Origin: Sphagnum compactum
Lineage: Eukaryota > Bryophyta > Sphagnopsida > Sphagnales
Assembly (NCBI GenBank): GCA_965153455.1
Contig: OZ234493.1
Location: 23,426,213 to 23,490,212 of the forward strand
DNA: 64,000 nt
Direction: 5' to 3'
The translations under genes were made by a program, and so were the position numbers. The notes below the pieces were generated by a model. The model ran no database searches. It was not told where the DNA came from and saw nothing but the letters and a program-made list of their open reading frames with translations. Position 1 is the stretch's first letter; every line of letters begins with the position of its first letter. Below are positions 1 to 11,900 of this stretch, piece after piece.

Positions 1-230
1 TGGAAACCCGGTACATTGGTCCATAGCCCTTACCACAAGTACCTTGGCCCTGAATTCCAGGAATGCCTATTCCAGTCAATGAAACATGGGCTCCTGATTT
101 CTCACTCCTTCATTACTCGCAATCTGGCTCCAGCGTCCACACTGGAAATGATGTGTAGTTTGGCAATTTTCATTATGAGTCCGATGAAGATTATCTAATA
201 TGACTTTATTCACCTGTTCCTTGAATGTTC
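1..230 (+). pseudogene. Possible decayed 3' exon of an unrecognised gene
   Basis: The first 200 bases are richer in GC than what follows. Reading frame 3 gives a protein-like stretch ending in YESDEDYLI and a stop, but it holds internal stops (TAG, TGA, TAG), each one C-to-T change away from CAG or CGA. It may be the last coding piece of an old gene or transposon ORF entering from the left. An open frame 1 of 60 codons overlaps it and has no recognisable motif. No family was identified; this is a weak call. Confidence 0.2.
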
Positions 231-1799
231 ACCTGTATTTTATATTCTTTTATATTGTATTTTGTTCTTTTTTTCAAATTTCCAAAGTTGCATCAAGAAG
301 GATTTAGCTTAAATGGGGACACATTGCTACAACCTGTCCAAATAGTTTAAAAAGCTAGCACAAAAATGCTCCCCCTCTAAATTCCAAGTAGAAATGTGGC
401 AAAAGAATGTCAAAAACTCTCCTTTTTTTTTTTTCAAAATTTGGCAGTTTTCCTTAAAAAGAACAGGGAATATATGACAGAATTTTCCTATTTTATTTTT
501 ATTTTTCATAGTTGTGCAAAATTTCGAACAAAATAAGGAGACTGATTTCACCATGTCGTAAGTGTTAAGTATTATTGGAACATGTAAATTAAATTAAAGT
601 CAATTCTAAATGTGGCTCTATATTGACTTTTTATTGAAGGATAACAAATTTGTAAAGCTTTCCTCAGAAGTCAATGTAAGGTGCTTGCACTTTTTGTGGG
701 GGTGTAATGGTGGGAAAAAGAAGGAAAACGCATCAGAGTAGATGCGTTTGAAACAGCATGGTTGCAATGAAGCACGGATATCATGTCCTGTAGAATGTTT
801 CTAAACAATTGAGAGTTTTTGGGGCAACAGAATGTAATTGATAGTGTTATTGAAGATTTCATCTTATGTTATTGTCTTAAATTATACGTGTTAGTCGTAT
901 TCAACCTGGGCTAACACACCCATTATAACGTATAACTGGGGGTTCATGTTGTAATTGAATCACAACATCGATAGAGACTTCCACAAAATCAGTGTTTGCA
1001 TACTTTATCTCACTGAAAAATCATTCAGTTTTGATGGGTGATGTTATTTTTTACTTTAGTCACTGCATCATGCCATGGTTGTACAGTGGTATACAAAAAT
1101 TGATTTTAAACCATTTGCTAATATGGTGTAACAGAAGTATGTATCTAATTTATTTTCAAATTGAAACACTTGTTAAATTAACAAATTCACATACATTAGG
1201 AATCTAGGATTAGTTCTTTAGATTTAAAAAACGTCTTTGCATCTCAAATATCAAATAAATAATAGAAAACCTAATTGGATGACGTGTTTTTGCCACACCT
1301 TCTCCAATTGGGCAGGTGTTGTCCCTTAGTGGGGGCAACTTGGCCACACTGCCATGGGCAAGTGCAGAGATTTGCTTACATTGTTTGAGGTTTGTTGTTG
1401 GAAGACCCCCAAAACTGAAAACCTCTAAAACTGAAGACCTCCTTGTTTAGACACGGATTGAGAATGGTAAACATTAAACATTAGCAACAAGTTGCTAGAT
1501 TGGATATAATTATAGTACAATAGTAAAATGCCTAATAGGGAAAAAAAATTCAATTTTTTTTTATTATACTCAAACAATGATTAATGCTTGAAATACTTTT
1601 TTTCTTACATTATTTTCAAAGGAAAAAGCTAATGCAATGGTTAGAATCCCTTTTACAAGCAAAAAGTTTGAACCTTTTCTTGAATTCTCCTTTCCATCCA
1701 TGAATGAAATTGATGAATTGTTTTACCTTTGGCCAATTTTTTAAGTTAGTTGTCCAAGAACAACTTCCTTGAAGAGAACCATGGGAAGCAAGGGGCATA
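231..1799. other. AT-rich stretch without recognisable gene
   Basis: Long T and A runs and scattered short open frames, none with a motif or codon pattern of a gene. No terminal repeats or target duplications were seen. A slightly GC-richer patch near 1300-1450 was not recognised. Confidence 0.5.
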
Positions 1800-3360
1800 A
1801 GTCGCCTTCAGGAAAAGGAGATTAAATTACCCTAGGGGACAACCATGTTTACTTGGGGCATAAGAGGCTTAAGTTGCCCTAAGGAGCACCCACATTGCTT
1901 TAAGGAGTAAAGGGCTTAAGTTGTTTCAAGGAACAACCATGTTCCCGAGGGAGAAAATGCTTAGGTTGCCCCCAAGAGCACCCATGTTGCTTTGAAGAAT
2001 AAAGGGTTTAAGTTGCCTCGAGGAATAAGAGGCTTAAATTGTTTCAAGGAGCAACCATGTTCCCAAGGGAGAAAAGGTTTAAGTTGTTCCCTGGGGCAAC
2101 TTAAGCCCCTTACTCCCCAAGGCAACATGGTTGCTCCCTAGGGGTAACGATGTGCCTAGGGAAATAAGGGATTATCTTTTCCAACAAACAAGAAAAGGTC
2201 CTAGGGAACAAATGAAATTCCCTAAAAAAACAACTTTCATGAGGAGTAGGAAAAGTTTTTTAGGAAAAAGGGCAACTTCCCTAGGGAGCAATAAACTTTC
2301 CCCAAGGAAGGGCCCAAGTTCCTTAGAGAAACATATGTTTTGAATCATTTTGTAACCATAACCAACTCATGTTTTTTTTAAATATATGCTTGTGACCTAT
2401 TGTTAGAAAGATCTTGAAAAAAATTGCAATTTTGCAATTGAAACATTTCAATTAGAATTGATATGAAAAAGTTACAATCACATAAAGTTTTTGATACATT
2501 TGTTCTTAGTGAATGTGCTTGCTCCTTCAAACAACTTAAAGCCTTTGCTCCCATGGGCACATGGTTCGTTCCAAAGAGTTTTTCATGTCTTCTAAAAAGA
2601 AGGGACCTAAGTTGCTTTAGGGAGCAAACATGTCCCCCATGGAAATTTTTTTTTAATTGCCCTAGGGAACAACCATATCCCTTGGGAAGAAAGGGGCCTA
2701 AGTTGCCCCAAGGCACAATGATGTTCCTTGAAGAACAAATGCATTAGAATTTTGAATGTGATCATAACCTTTTCATATGAATTTTGATTGAAATGATTTC
2801 AACTACAAAGTCGTAACTTTCCTCAAAACCTTTCCATTGCTATGTTGCAAGCCTATATAAAAATAAGCATGAGATGGTTGTGGTTACAAAAAAACTCGGA
2901 ACATATGTTTCCCCAACAAACTTAGGCCCCTTCTTAGAAAAAGTTCATTGTTCCCAAGGAAGTTGCCTTTTTCCTTGGGCAAAATTCAATGCTCCTTAGG
3001 GAAGTTGTCCTTGTCCTTGGGGAAAATTCAATGCTCCTTGGGGAAATTGCCTTTTTCCTTGGGAATTTTTTTGCTAAAAATAAATTGAATAATTTTTTAA
3101 TTTAATTATCTTTGAGAAGCAACTTCCTCAATGAAAAAAAGATTAAGTGTTAGTCCCAAGCAAGTTGTATTAAAGAGCAATGTAAATTCTCCATGGAGCA
3201 AAATGAAAATCCCAAAGAGAAAAAAAATTCTTTGAAAACCAACTTTCATGAGGAATAAGAACCGTTCCCCCAAGAAAATGGCAACTTCCTTAAGGAGCAT
3301 TGGATTTCCCTCAAGGAAAAGGGCAACTTCTTCAAGGAGCATTTAATCCATTTTGTTTGT
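1800..3360. repeat. Degenerate minisatellite, CCCTAGGGGA-type
   Basis: Irregular units of about 50 bases recur, built from blocks such as TTGCCCTAAGGAGCAACCA, GTTCCCAAGGGAGAAA and GGGCTTAAGTTG. The block order changes and units appear in both polarities, for example direct near 1830-2100 and again near 2590-2720 and 2930-3340. A relative with the same CCCTAGGGA core is at 57.1-57.4 kb and a C-rich version at 50.2-50.45 kb, so this is a dispersed family. The open frames across it are by-products of the repeat. Confidence 0.6.
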
Positions 3361-4160
3361 TTGCAAAAAATTTGGGAAAAGGATTGAAAATTGAAGTTTT
3401 GGGTTGAAAGTAGGATTCTAATCATTGTATCACATGTTTTTTTTTTTTTTCAAACTATTGTGTAAAAAAGATATTTATAACGTTAATCATTGTGTGAGTA
3501 TAATAAAAAAAATCCAATTTTTTTTTCATGTTGGGAATTGTACTACAAGTGGGTTGAACCTATTGCCACATTTAACTTGTTGCTATTGTTTAGTGTTTGC
3601 CATTGAAAATGCTACGCATATATTAATACCTTTTCAGGTTAGGTGGTAATTATATATATTTTAAACATGTCACTTAAAAAAATATATCTATTCAATATGT
3701 CAAAAATTAAAGAAATCACTTTTCTATTGATTTGGAACTTGAGATGATTGTGTACCTTATATTTAAGGTTGATCATTTTCTTTGTTTTTGTTATAACTCA
3801 ATGTTTACTAAGTAGATGATTCACCAATCACTTACCTACTTATGTTTAAAAGCAGCTTCCATTGTAAATTACGATTCAATTAAGTTGTTGAATAAAGTGC
3901 AATCCTTGTTGCTTACATCAAGAAATGTGACAAGGAAAAAAAAATCATGCAATACTTTTCTTTTAATGATATCTTTTCATGAACATTAACACAATGATCA
4001 ATCTCTATCATTAAATATTTTTATTTCAACATAATATCAGCTGAAATTTTCATAAATGATTATTTTATTGTCAATCTTGATTTTGAAAAATGAAGTAATT
4101 ATTTGACACAGTATTACCAAACCAGATACGGTACTATGGTAATCGTATGGTTTCTTAGGA
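3361..4160. other. AT-rich stretch, nothing recognised
   Basis: Simple A/T-rich sequence with T-runs near 3436 and 3520. No coding motif, terminal repeat or RNA gene was recognised. Confidence 0.5.
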
Positions 4161-5720
4161 GATTGAAGTTAGCATGATAAAGTGACTTGCACTCTATTAG
4201 TGTAGGGTAAAAGCTTGAGGTGACGGGATTTACCAGAAGAAGGGCATGTGTGAGGTGGAGAGTCGATGGTAGGCCTGAATCCAGTAAAGCCTGCTGCCAA
4301 GGGCATTATTGAGCATAAAGACCTCCTCCAAGTTTTTACTCTTATAAAAGAATTTCCTGTGGGTATCATGGGAAACATAGCCTCTAGTTCACCCTTGAGG
4401 GGCCTTGAGATTCTGTAATAATTGTCATTTCAAACTCTCCTCTGGAGTCGCGTTACCAATCAACATTCTCATTAACACCATGCATACTAGTACCGACAAA
4501 GTATTCTAAATAGTAAGCTTAATTTAATGAACTTCCTCCTTAGACAATCGAGGTTCCAGAGTCCACGGTGCACAATGCACACCCAACAACGAAGGTTAGA
4601 CCACCGACCTCAGCCAGCTGACTTTACAACCTCCTTTGTCATATTGTCTACTCCTGTTATGTATTTGGCATGGGTCCATTACACCACCAGTTGTAACTTG
4701 CCACTGAGGAACACGTGAAGTGAGCAAGACGAGTGGCAGCTTTCCAAAGGTGGTGATGTGGTCTACCAGAGTTGATTCTATGGTCCTGGATTATGAATTT
4801 CGATATACAAGGAATTCTCCATTTTCAGCTGTTTTTTTTAATGTGCATGAAGGGAAGGAAGGTTTCTGAAGAGTGGAGCTGGCAGATCACTGCGAGGAGC
4901 CCACCTAGAAACAAACTTTGGAAAGAATAAGGTAATGCCATCAGAGTGGGGCATTCCCAAAATACGTGCCAGAGCCAAGGGGTGCTTATTTCAGGAACAC
5001 CTCACTTCAAGGGCATTAACTGACGTAAAGGGCTGGCACAAAATAAATTTTATTCATTTATTTTGCATGATACCTGGGCAGGTATATTCATTTTTGTGCT
5101 AGTATGACTTGACCGGTATCATGGGAAAAAAAAGAAAAAATGACATGATTTTTAAAACTCCCCACCTTTTTTGGAGAAAAGTTTTGCTTGGTAAACGATA
5201 TTCTAGAATTTTTTTTGTCAGTGCTTTATGTGTAGAGTAACACCTGAGGAGTTGGGCATTCCCCTAAATAAAGAGTGCTGCCCAACATAATGACCTGCCA
5301 AAAATTTTGCAGTGTATCTGGGGGTAACCTTATAATGGATATATTTTCATCCAGGAGCAGGGAGGGCATTTCGTCAGGTGAAGCCCTCAGTCGAGGGCAA
5401 GGCATTGCCAAAATGGGGCCTGCACTCCGCTATCACCTCGTGTGCCCCTATTTTGGTAATGCCATCGACCTCGGGCTTTACCCTACATGTAAAGCACACA
5501 TGACAGAATTCATTTATTTTTCATTATTTCCTTGTGATACCTGACACATACTCCTTGGGTATCACCAGAAAAAGTGAAAAAAAAGAGGTGAGACATTTTG
5601 AAAACAGAAACACTCACACAGGAATGAGCATTTCTCTTTTTGAAACACCTGACCTTCTGTGGAAGACATATTTCATGCAATAAGGCACGCTGCAAATACA
5701 CTAAGAAATTAGTGCCGGTG
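4161..5720. repeat. Dispersed GC-richer repeat family with GTGTAGGGTAA motif
   Basis: A motif close to GTGTAGGGTAACGCTTGAGG occurs near 4199 (GTGTAGGGTAAAAGCTTGAGG) and 5230 (GTGTAGAGTAACACCTGAGG). It is followed at varying distance by blocks rich in GGCATT, GCCAAGGGGTGCT and TGTAAAGCAC, and by GATACCTG motifs (5070, 5540). The same order is seen at 35.15-35.34 kb, and GGGCATTT/TGCCC blocks recur at 36.24-36.39 kb. Ends and coding capacity are unclear. Moderate GC between 4440 and 4760 is unrecognised. Confidence 0.45.
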
Positions 5721-6459
5721 GTTTTCGTATCTACTACTGAAGAGACCGGAACTCGGTTACTTACACTAGGTGACTCTTCTGGGACAGGGTTCCATCCTGA
5801 CCAACAAATGAAACACTAGCACAATCAAGTCAACTCTGGACAAACAAAAGCGCTTGGAAGAAAACCAGCTGAAATCTTCAGTAGGGCCAGGTGAGTTTCG
5901 GCGGCTGCTGTGCGTGTATCTTGCGTCCCAAAAGGCCTCCACACTAAACAAATAGTCAAAGAAACTATTCTGACAAATGTCACTCTAACGGCGAAATTGG
6001 TGGTCACTAAGTAGATGGTCCCGATTGAAGAATATTTGTTGTCAACTCTGAATGTAGAAGTTTGAAGCTATTCTGATACCAGAGTTCTGATTGTCATCCA
6101 CAATGGGGAAAAGATCCCTGGTCTTTATTGGCCTTGCCTACCAAGGCAAGGATATTGTGTTTAGATTCAATATAGAGTATAGTAGCTTAAGGGATTTTGG
6201 CCCCTAGGTAGTAGGTCTATTTTTATACTAGGATTTTTGAAAGATGATATTTTGGCTTGTGTTGAAACTTGAGAGATAATATAGAGTTTGGTATCCTGAG
6301 GGATTTTGAGAGGAAACTTTTGAAGATTATATTTTTGCATGGTGAAATATTTGAATTTCCATAATTCTTCTTTCGCCTTAAGATACTTTTTAATGTAAAT
6401 GACAAGGCCACAGTGTGATATGCCCCTTGTTTAATCAAAGAGGAGAGGATAAACAAGGA
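5721..6459. other. Unrecognised unique-looking sequence
   Basis: Mixed composition with several CpG sites at 5720-6020. No frame shows a known domain and no terminal repeats were found up to the target duplication of the MULE MITE at 6460. Confidence 0.4.
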
Positions 6460-6468
6460 CTTTAAATG

Positions 6469-7263
6469 GGCCACAGTGAACCAGCACCCACCAGTGCACC
6501 ATCCACTGAGATGCCTGTTATTCCTCAGTTGTGGATGAAACTCAACTGAGTTAATATTTGGTTTCGCCTTGGTAACCAATTTTGTAGGAAATAGGTCTCA
6601 TATAAAGGTAGATAGGTTGAAAAATAGGTAACTACTAAGTAAGTAGATGGTTTAGACATAGGTAAGGGTTGCTTTTATTACCTACCTACAGTAAACTCTC
6701 TCTAAATTAATATCCTTGGGACCGGCCGGAAGATATTAGTTTATGGAGGATATTAGTTTACACAAATTATATGGGGGGTAACAAAAATCATTTCGGAACC
6801 TGCCAGAGCAGCATGGAAGGTCATGGAGGTTAATAGAAGGTCATGGATCATTGGGGAAGGTAACGGAACCTTGTGGAGCTTGGTGGAGGATCAAAGAAGC
6901 ACGTAGAAGATCATATGACATGAAGGTGTTTCCTCTGATTTCATCATTTTTTTGGTGCCATATGTATGATGTATTAATTTACAAAATGCTATGGGACCGG
7001 AAAAATATATTGAATATCAGTTTATGGAGAATTATTAGATTAAGTATGAGGCCCACCACGAGCCTGTGCCCGCATATTAGTTTAGAGAGAGTTTACTGTA
7101 CTCACAACCTGCTTGAGGGCCGTTAGTAAATGGGCAGTGTAAAAAAGCAACTGAGCTAACCACCATGGTTAACTAAGGAACTGAAACTCAACAGAAAACT
7201 GTTTCCTGACCACTTATCATCCACCCTTCATGGTTCCCTGGTGGGTACTGGTTCATTATGGCC
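6469..7263. mobile_element. MULE-like MITE copy A, with 9-bp target duplication
   Basis: The left end (GGCCACAGTGAACCAGCACC) and the inverted right end (GGCCATAATGAACCAGTACC) match well over about 40 bases. The 9-bp word CTTTAAATG lies directly outside both ends (6460-6468 and 7264-7272), as expected for Mutator-like insertion. No transposase is present; the body holds TAGGTAGG-type simple motifs. A separate element (6689-7098) is inserted in the middle, so the MITE itself is about 385 bp. Copies B and C lie at 23.5 and 24.2 kb. Confidence 0.85.
6689..7098. mobile_element. Emigrant-like (pogo/Tc1-mariner group) MITE nested in MULE MITE A
   Basis: The left end CAGTAAACTCTCTCTAAATT and the inverted right end CAGTAAACTCTCTCTAAACT agree in 19 of 20 bases and continue with AATAT or TAATAT. 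The dinucleotide TA flanks both ends (6687-6688 and 7099-7100). The plant Emigrant MITE and its pogo-like relative Lemi1 have the same kind of terminus (CAGTAAAACCTCTATAAATT) and TA target. The 410-bp body repeats ATATTAGTTTA and carries no transposase. Confidence 0.8.
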
Positions 7264-7849
7264 CTTTAAATGGAGTTTTCTCCCCTCAACAACCAGTCTT
7301 TAGCTCTTGCCAGTCCTCAATGTTCTCGAGACCATTTTCAAAAAAATTGGAATGTTTCTTTCATGCCTTGTTCAGTTGGCTAACTTGCTGTGATTATTTT
7401 TTTTGGTGGTGAATATTCCAGTGTTGGGCAGGTCTCAGAAAAGAGTTGAGAACCAGCCAGGGTTTCAAGTCGGTTCTCACCTTGAATATCTCAGGGTCCG
7501 ATAATGGGTGATACTGTCTTTGAAACCCTTTCAGAGGGTCTCACTGGGCTGAGAACCACCCATTTGAAACCCTTGCTCTTTAAAACAAATTGATACCCTG
7601 GGCATGCTCAAGGTGTCAAGTGTTTGTAATTAGTAAATTAGTGGTAGGTAGTAGGTAGGGTTAGAATCTCTTTTTAAAATTACGGTTCTAGGTTGTAGAC
7701 ATCGCAGACGTAGAGACCCCCTTAACCCTTAATTTTTTTCTCTTTTCACTCTCCTTATAAATAAGGAGAATGTTTAGTGTGCTTTAATTTTTTTGCTTTG
7801 CTTGATTATTGCTCATTGTTTTGATTTTAGTTGCATTCCTTGTTTGCAT

Positions 7850-8400
7850 AGAACACAACAAGGAACAATGTTGTTTGTTCCTTGTTGTGTTCTATTGGTG
7901 CTCCTTAGTGCCCCTTTGCTATGTTTTATTGTTCTTCGTTGATGTTCCCATTTTGTGTTTTATTGGTGCTCCTATTGTTTTGTTGTTTTTTGCAACGTTC
8001 CATTCTTATGCCTTGTTGATGCTTGTTGGCGTTCCTTTGTTAATGCTTGTTGGCGCTCTTTTGTTGTGATCTATTTGTGCTCATTGGGACCCCCTTGCCA
8101 CACTCTATTGGTGTTCATCACTACCCCCTTGTTGTGTTCTGTTGGTGTTCGTCAACACCTCTTTGCTCTATTCTATTGGTGTTCATCCTCACCTTTTTGC
8201 AATGTTGTGTTGCTACTTGTTGATGCATCTTTGTTGTGTTCTAGTGGTGCTTGTTAGCGTTTGTTTGTTATGTTCTATTGGTGATCCTTGGCACCCCCTT
8301 GCTGTTGTTGGTGCTTAGGTACCTTTTTAACCCTTGTTACTTGTAGACATTTCTTTGTTGTGCTCTATTGTTGTTCATTGGTCCTTCTTTATTGTGCTCT
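7850..8400 (+). repeat. Degenerate 35-40 bp tandem repeat inside the hAT element
   Basis: Units of the form TTGTTGTGTTCTATTGGTG followed by TTCATCAACACCCCC repeat about 13 times with heavy divergence. The T-rich strand reads as hydrophobic open frames (7809-8069, 7955-8257) with recurring YWCS-like words; these are explained by the repeat. It lies in the 5' region of the hAT element before the transposase frame. Confidence 0.65.
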
Positions 8401-8989
8401 GTTGATGTTTTTTTGGGATTCCAAATTGGTATTTCTCCCCTACATTTTCTTTGCAAGTGTGTAGGATTGGAATTCCAGCTTTTTCCATAGCTCACATCTT
8501 CCAACATTCTTCAACAAGGTTTTTTTTTTTTGGAGTTTGTTTTTGAACTATTTGTTTCCTTTTTTTTCATTTTGTTGTTACATTCTTCAATTTTTATTGT
8601 TGTAATTTTATTTCAAATGTTTGTTTTTAGTTTCCATTTTAATTTTAATTAGACATATTTTGGAATAAAATCATAAGTATTTGATATAGTGTGTATTTTT
8701 TCATGTGTAGGACCATAAACATGCTTGCACAAAATTTTCACATTAAACATCTTTTTTCACATCTTTTGCCTTTTACCTCAATAATCTTGTAAATGTTTAT
8801 AGTTGATTAACCTTGTAAATTGTTTTTGTAATTGCTTTAATTGCTTGTATTTTTTGTTTGATTATTATTTGGATAGATTATACATTGAAACTAAAACCCT
8901 TAATATTGGTAAATTTTATATTTACTTATAATTTCTCCTCCAACCTATCTTATATCTTGTAAGAAATGGAGTTAAGTTAGAATGAAAAT

Positions 8990-11900
8990 GTGATGATAAT
9001 TGATGGTGAAATAACAAACCTTAATGAAAACAATGAAATGGAAAGAAACATTCAAACATTGCATATTCAAAAGAAAAATTGGGGAGGACATAATATGAAT
9101 GTAATTTGTTGGGCTTCTTATTGTGTAAATGATGATAAAGAAGTTGATCTTGCAAATACTCAAGTCATGAGATGTTACAACAATCTTGTGTATGCACGTA
9201 ATCCAAATATTAAAGAAAAAAAAGTACTTATAACATATTTTAAAACATATGGTATAATAACTTTGAAGAAACATGTGGATTATGATCATGCAACAATTGT
9301 CAATTTTTTTAAAAAGGAAGTAGATGCTCTAGTAAGAGTTCCATTTGAAAAACAACCAATTAAAAAAAGAATGAATGTTTCAAGAAATGGAATATCTAAG
9401 TTTCTTTTTTTGTAAAAAACCCGTTTAAAGTATGACGAGTAGTAAAAAGACTTTTTGTAGGACCTTGGACTTCTAATTATTAAAACTCAATTGCCATCAT
9501 AGTTTGTGGAAAGTGTTTGGTTTAAGCATCTAAATTGTCCCCGAGTTGCCTTTCTTTTTAAAAAACAAATTTTTCATAAGATATTACTTAAATTGGAGAA
9601 AAAATAACAAGTATATGTTTTATAAAAATTGGGGGACTGTATATTTGCAAATATAAGTTTTGACTTATGGATGTCTAAGGGGCACATGATATTTTTGTTC
9701 TTGTGATTAACTTCTTGGGATCTGATTGGTAACTTAAACAAATGACTATTGAGTTGTTTGAAACAATAAAAATTACTAATCAAGCCTTGGCCACCAATCT
9801 AACAAAATTACTTAATCAATATGGATTGAGAAAAAAAAAAGTATTACATATGTGAAAGATGAAAGGTCAATATTTAACTACAATGACAATTGGTTTGAAA
9901 TCAATTGTTACATGTGAAGTTTTAGGTTTAGATGAAAGTTTTCAAAGCACTTGTTTTGGCCATGTATTTCTAAGGCATGTCAATATGCTACAATCGATGA
10001 AAAGGTTTGCAAAAACCTTCAATTGATTTCTATCAAATCTGCAAAATTAGATTTGCATACATGTATCATTTGGCTTAAAAAGTTGGGGTAGGGCAAGCAT
10101 GAATGGAGCAAGGCATGTTTATATTTGAACATTCGCTTTCAAAAATTGAATATTATATTGGAAGTAAGGTGAAAATTTGATCTTTTACAAATTATTTCTT
10201 CTTTTTCTTTTTTGATTTAAGTTTTTTTTTGTATTCATTGTTCAATTATGCTTGTTTAATACATAACAGTTATTTAATTTTGGTTATAGGTTTGCCAATA
10301 AAATCATTATGTTCCAAAAAGCCTTGTAATTCAAGGATGTTATTATCCTTTGCTACAATAAGCAAAACATTGTCATAATTAATGGTAGGGTGTCTCTTTT
10401 CTTACTTGGCACATATTTCAAATAATTGTGAATTGTCTTTCTCCTATTATGAATGCATGTGTTTTGAACCAATCTAATAACCATTGGTTATTGTTTGATG
10501 CATTGTAATCTACCATTACCATGTGTTTGAAATGTACGAAAAAAGTTACAAACCCACTTGCTTCAGTTAATTTGATTGATGATGATTCTAGAATTACTTT
10601 TGAATTTTTTTGTTTGCTATCAATATTAAAAAGGAAATTTGTGGTGTTTTGGAATTGTTCCTTTTTTTAAAAAGAATATATGAAAGGAAAAAAATCCCAA
10701 AACATGTTATGATTAATGTTAAAACCCAAACTTTCACTACACCAAAGCATAGCATCCATGATTAGAACATATTGTGACTAGTGTCCAAACCAAGTCATGG
10801 AATGATATGACCTAGTCATATGTGACTTTAGTCATGATTATAAAACTTTTAGTCTCATATGACTATGATATTACAACTAGTTGATTAGTAGTCATGAAAG
10901 GTAGCTAGGTTAAGTAGGTACATGGGTGAGTTAAACAAACTAGGCTAAGTAAATAGGTTAAATAAAAAGGTTAAAAATTTAGGTAAACCTTAGGTAGGCC
11001 TAGATAGACATTATATGTAAATCCCTACTAACCCTTAAATATAGGTTAGGTGGATCTAAATTTTTCCTAAGTAGCCTTTAAATAGGCCTAGGTAAATGAA
11101 TGTGAGACTATATAACCCTAGATACATCCTATGTAGCTAGGTTAGGTAGGTAGAACATACATAGTTTAGTAAACTTTACATATATAACCCTGAGATAGTG
11201 TTTACATAAATTATGTAGTCCCTATACCCATATGTAGCATGTACATAACTTTTACATAATCCTTATATGTAATTCCTACGTAATCGTTACATAGCCTAAG
11301 TAACATTTAGATAACACCTACATAACCTTTATTTAGTCTACATAAACTTAGGTAGCCCCCACTTAGCTCTTATGTAGCCTATGTTGCATTCAATAGCCCC
11401 TACATGAATTCAAATAATTAATTAGTTTGTTAATTTCAAATAATTAATTCAAATAATAAATTTTTTAAATAACTAATTCATATCATTATTGCAAATTATT
11501 AATTCAGATAATAATAATAATAGTAATAAGTTACTCTTATTAGTTAATAATTCAAATATATAATTATCAAATGATTTCTTATTTACAATCATCTTTGAAC
11601 TTTATAAGCAAAGGAGTAACAAAGAAAGAACATATAGAAAAACAAGCCTTTTCCAAATTACAAAACGCTAAAAATGAGGGCATTTTTCTTCATTTAGACC
11701 CCTCTTACTTTGCTCATAACTTTCTCATCTCTTGTTCAAATTGAGCGATCTAAAGTGCTATGAAAGTGCCACCTTAAGCTCTACAAATCATATTTGAACG
11801 CTAAAGGCAACAAAGCAACATCTAAACACAATCTTTAGTGTTTCAGATGAGCCAAGAAGAGAGCTTCAATTTCTCTTTGGACACCATATACAAATGAGCT

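Noticed and set aside
7809-8257. Two overlapping hydrophobic open frames that look like membrane proteins
   Set aside because: They follow from a T-rich 35-40 bp tandem repeat, overlap in different frames and lack any start context or conserved motif.
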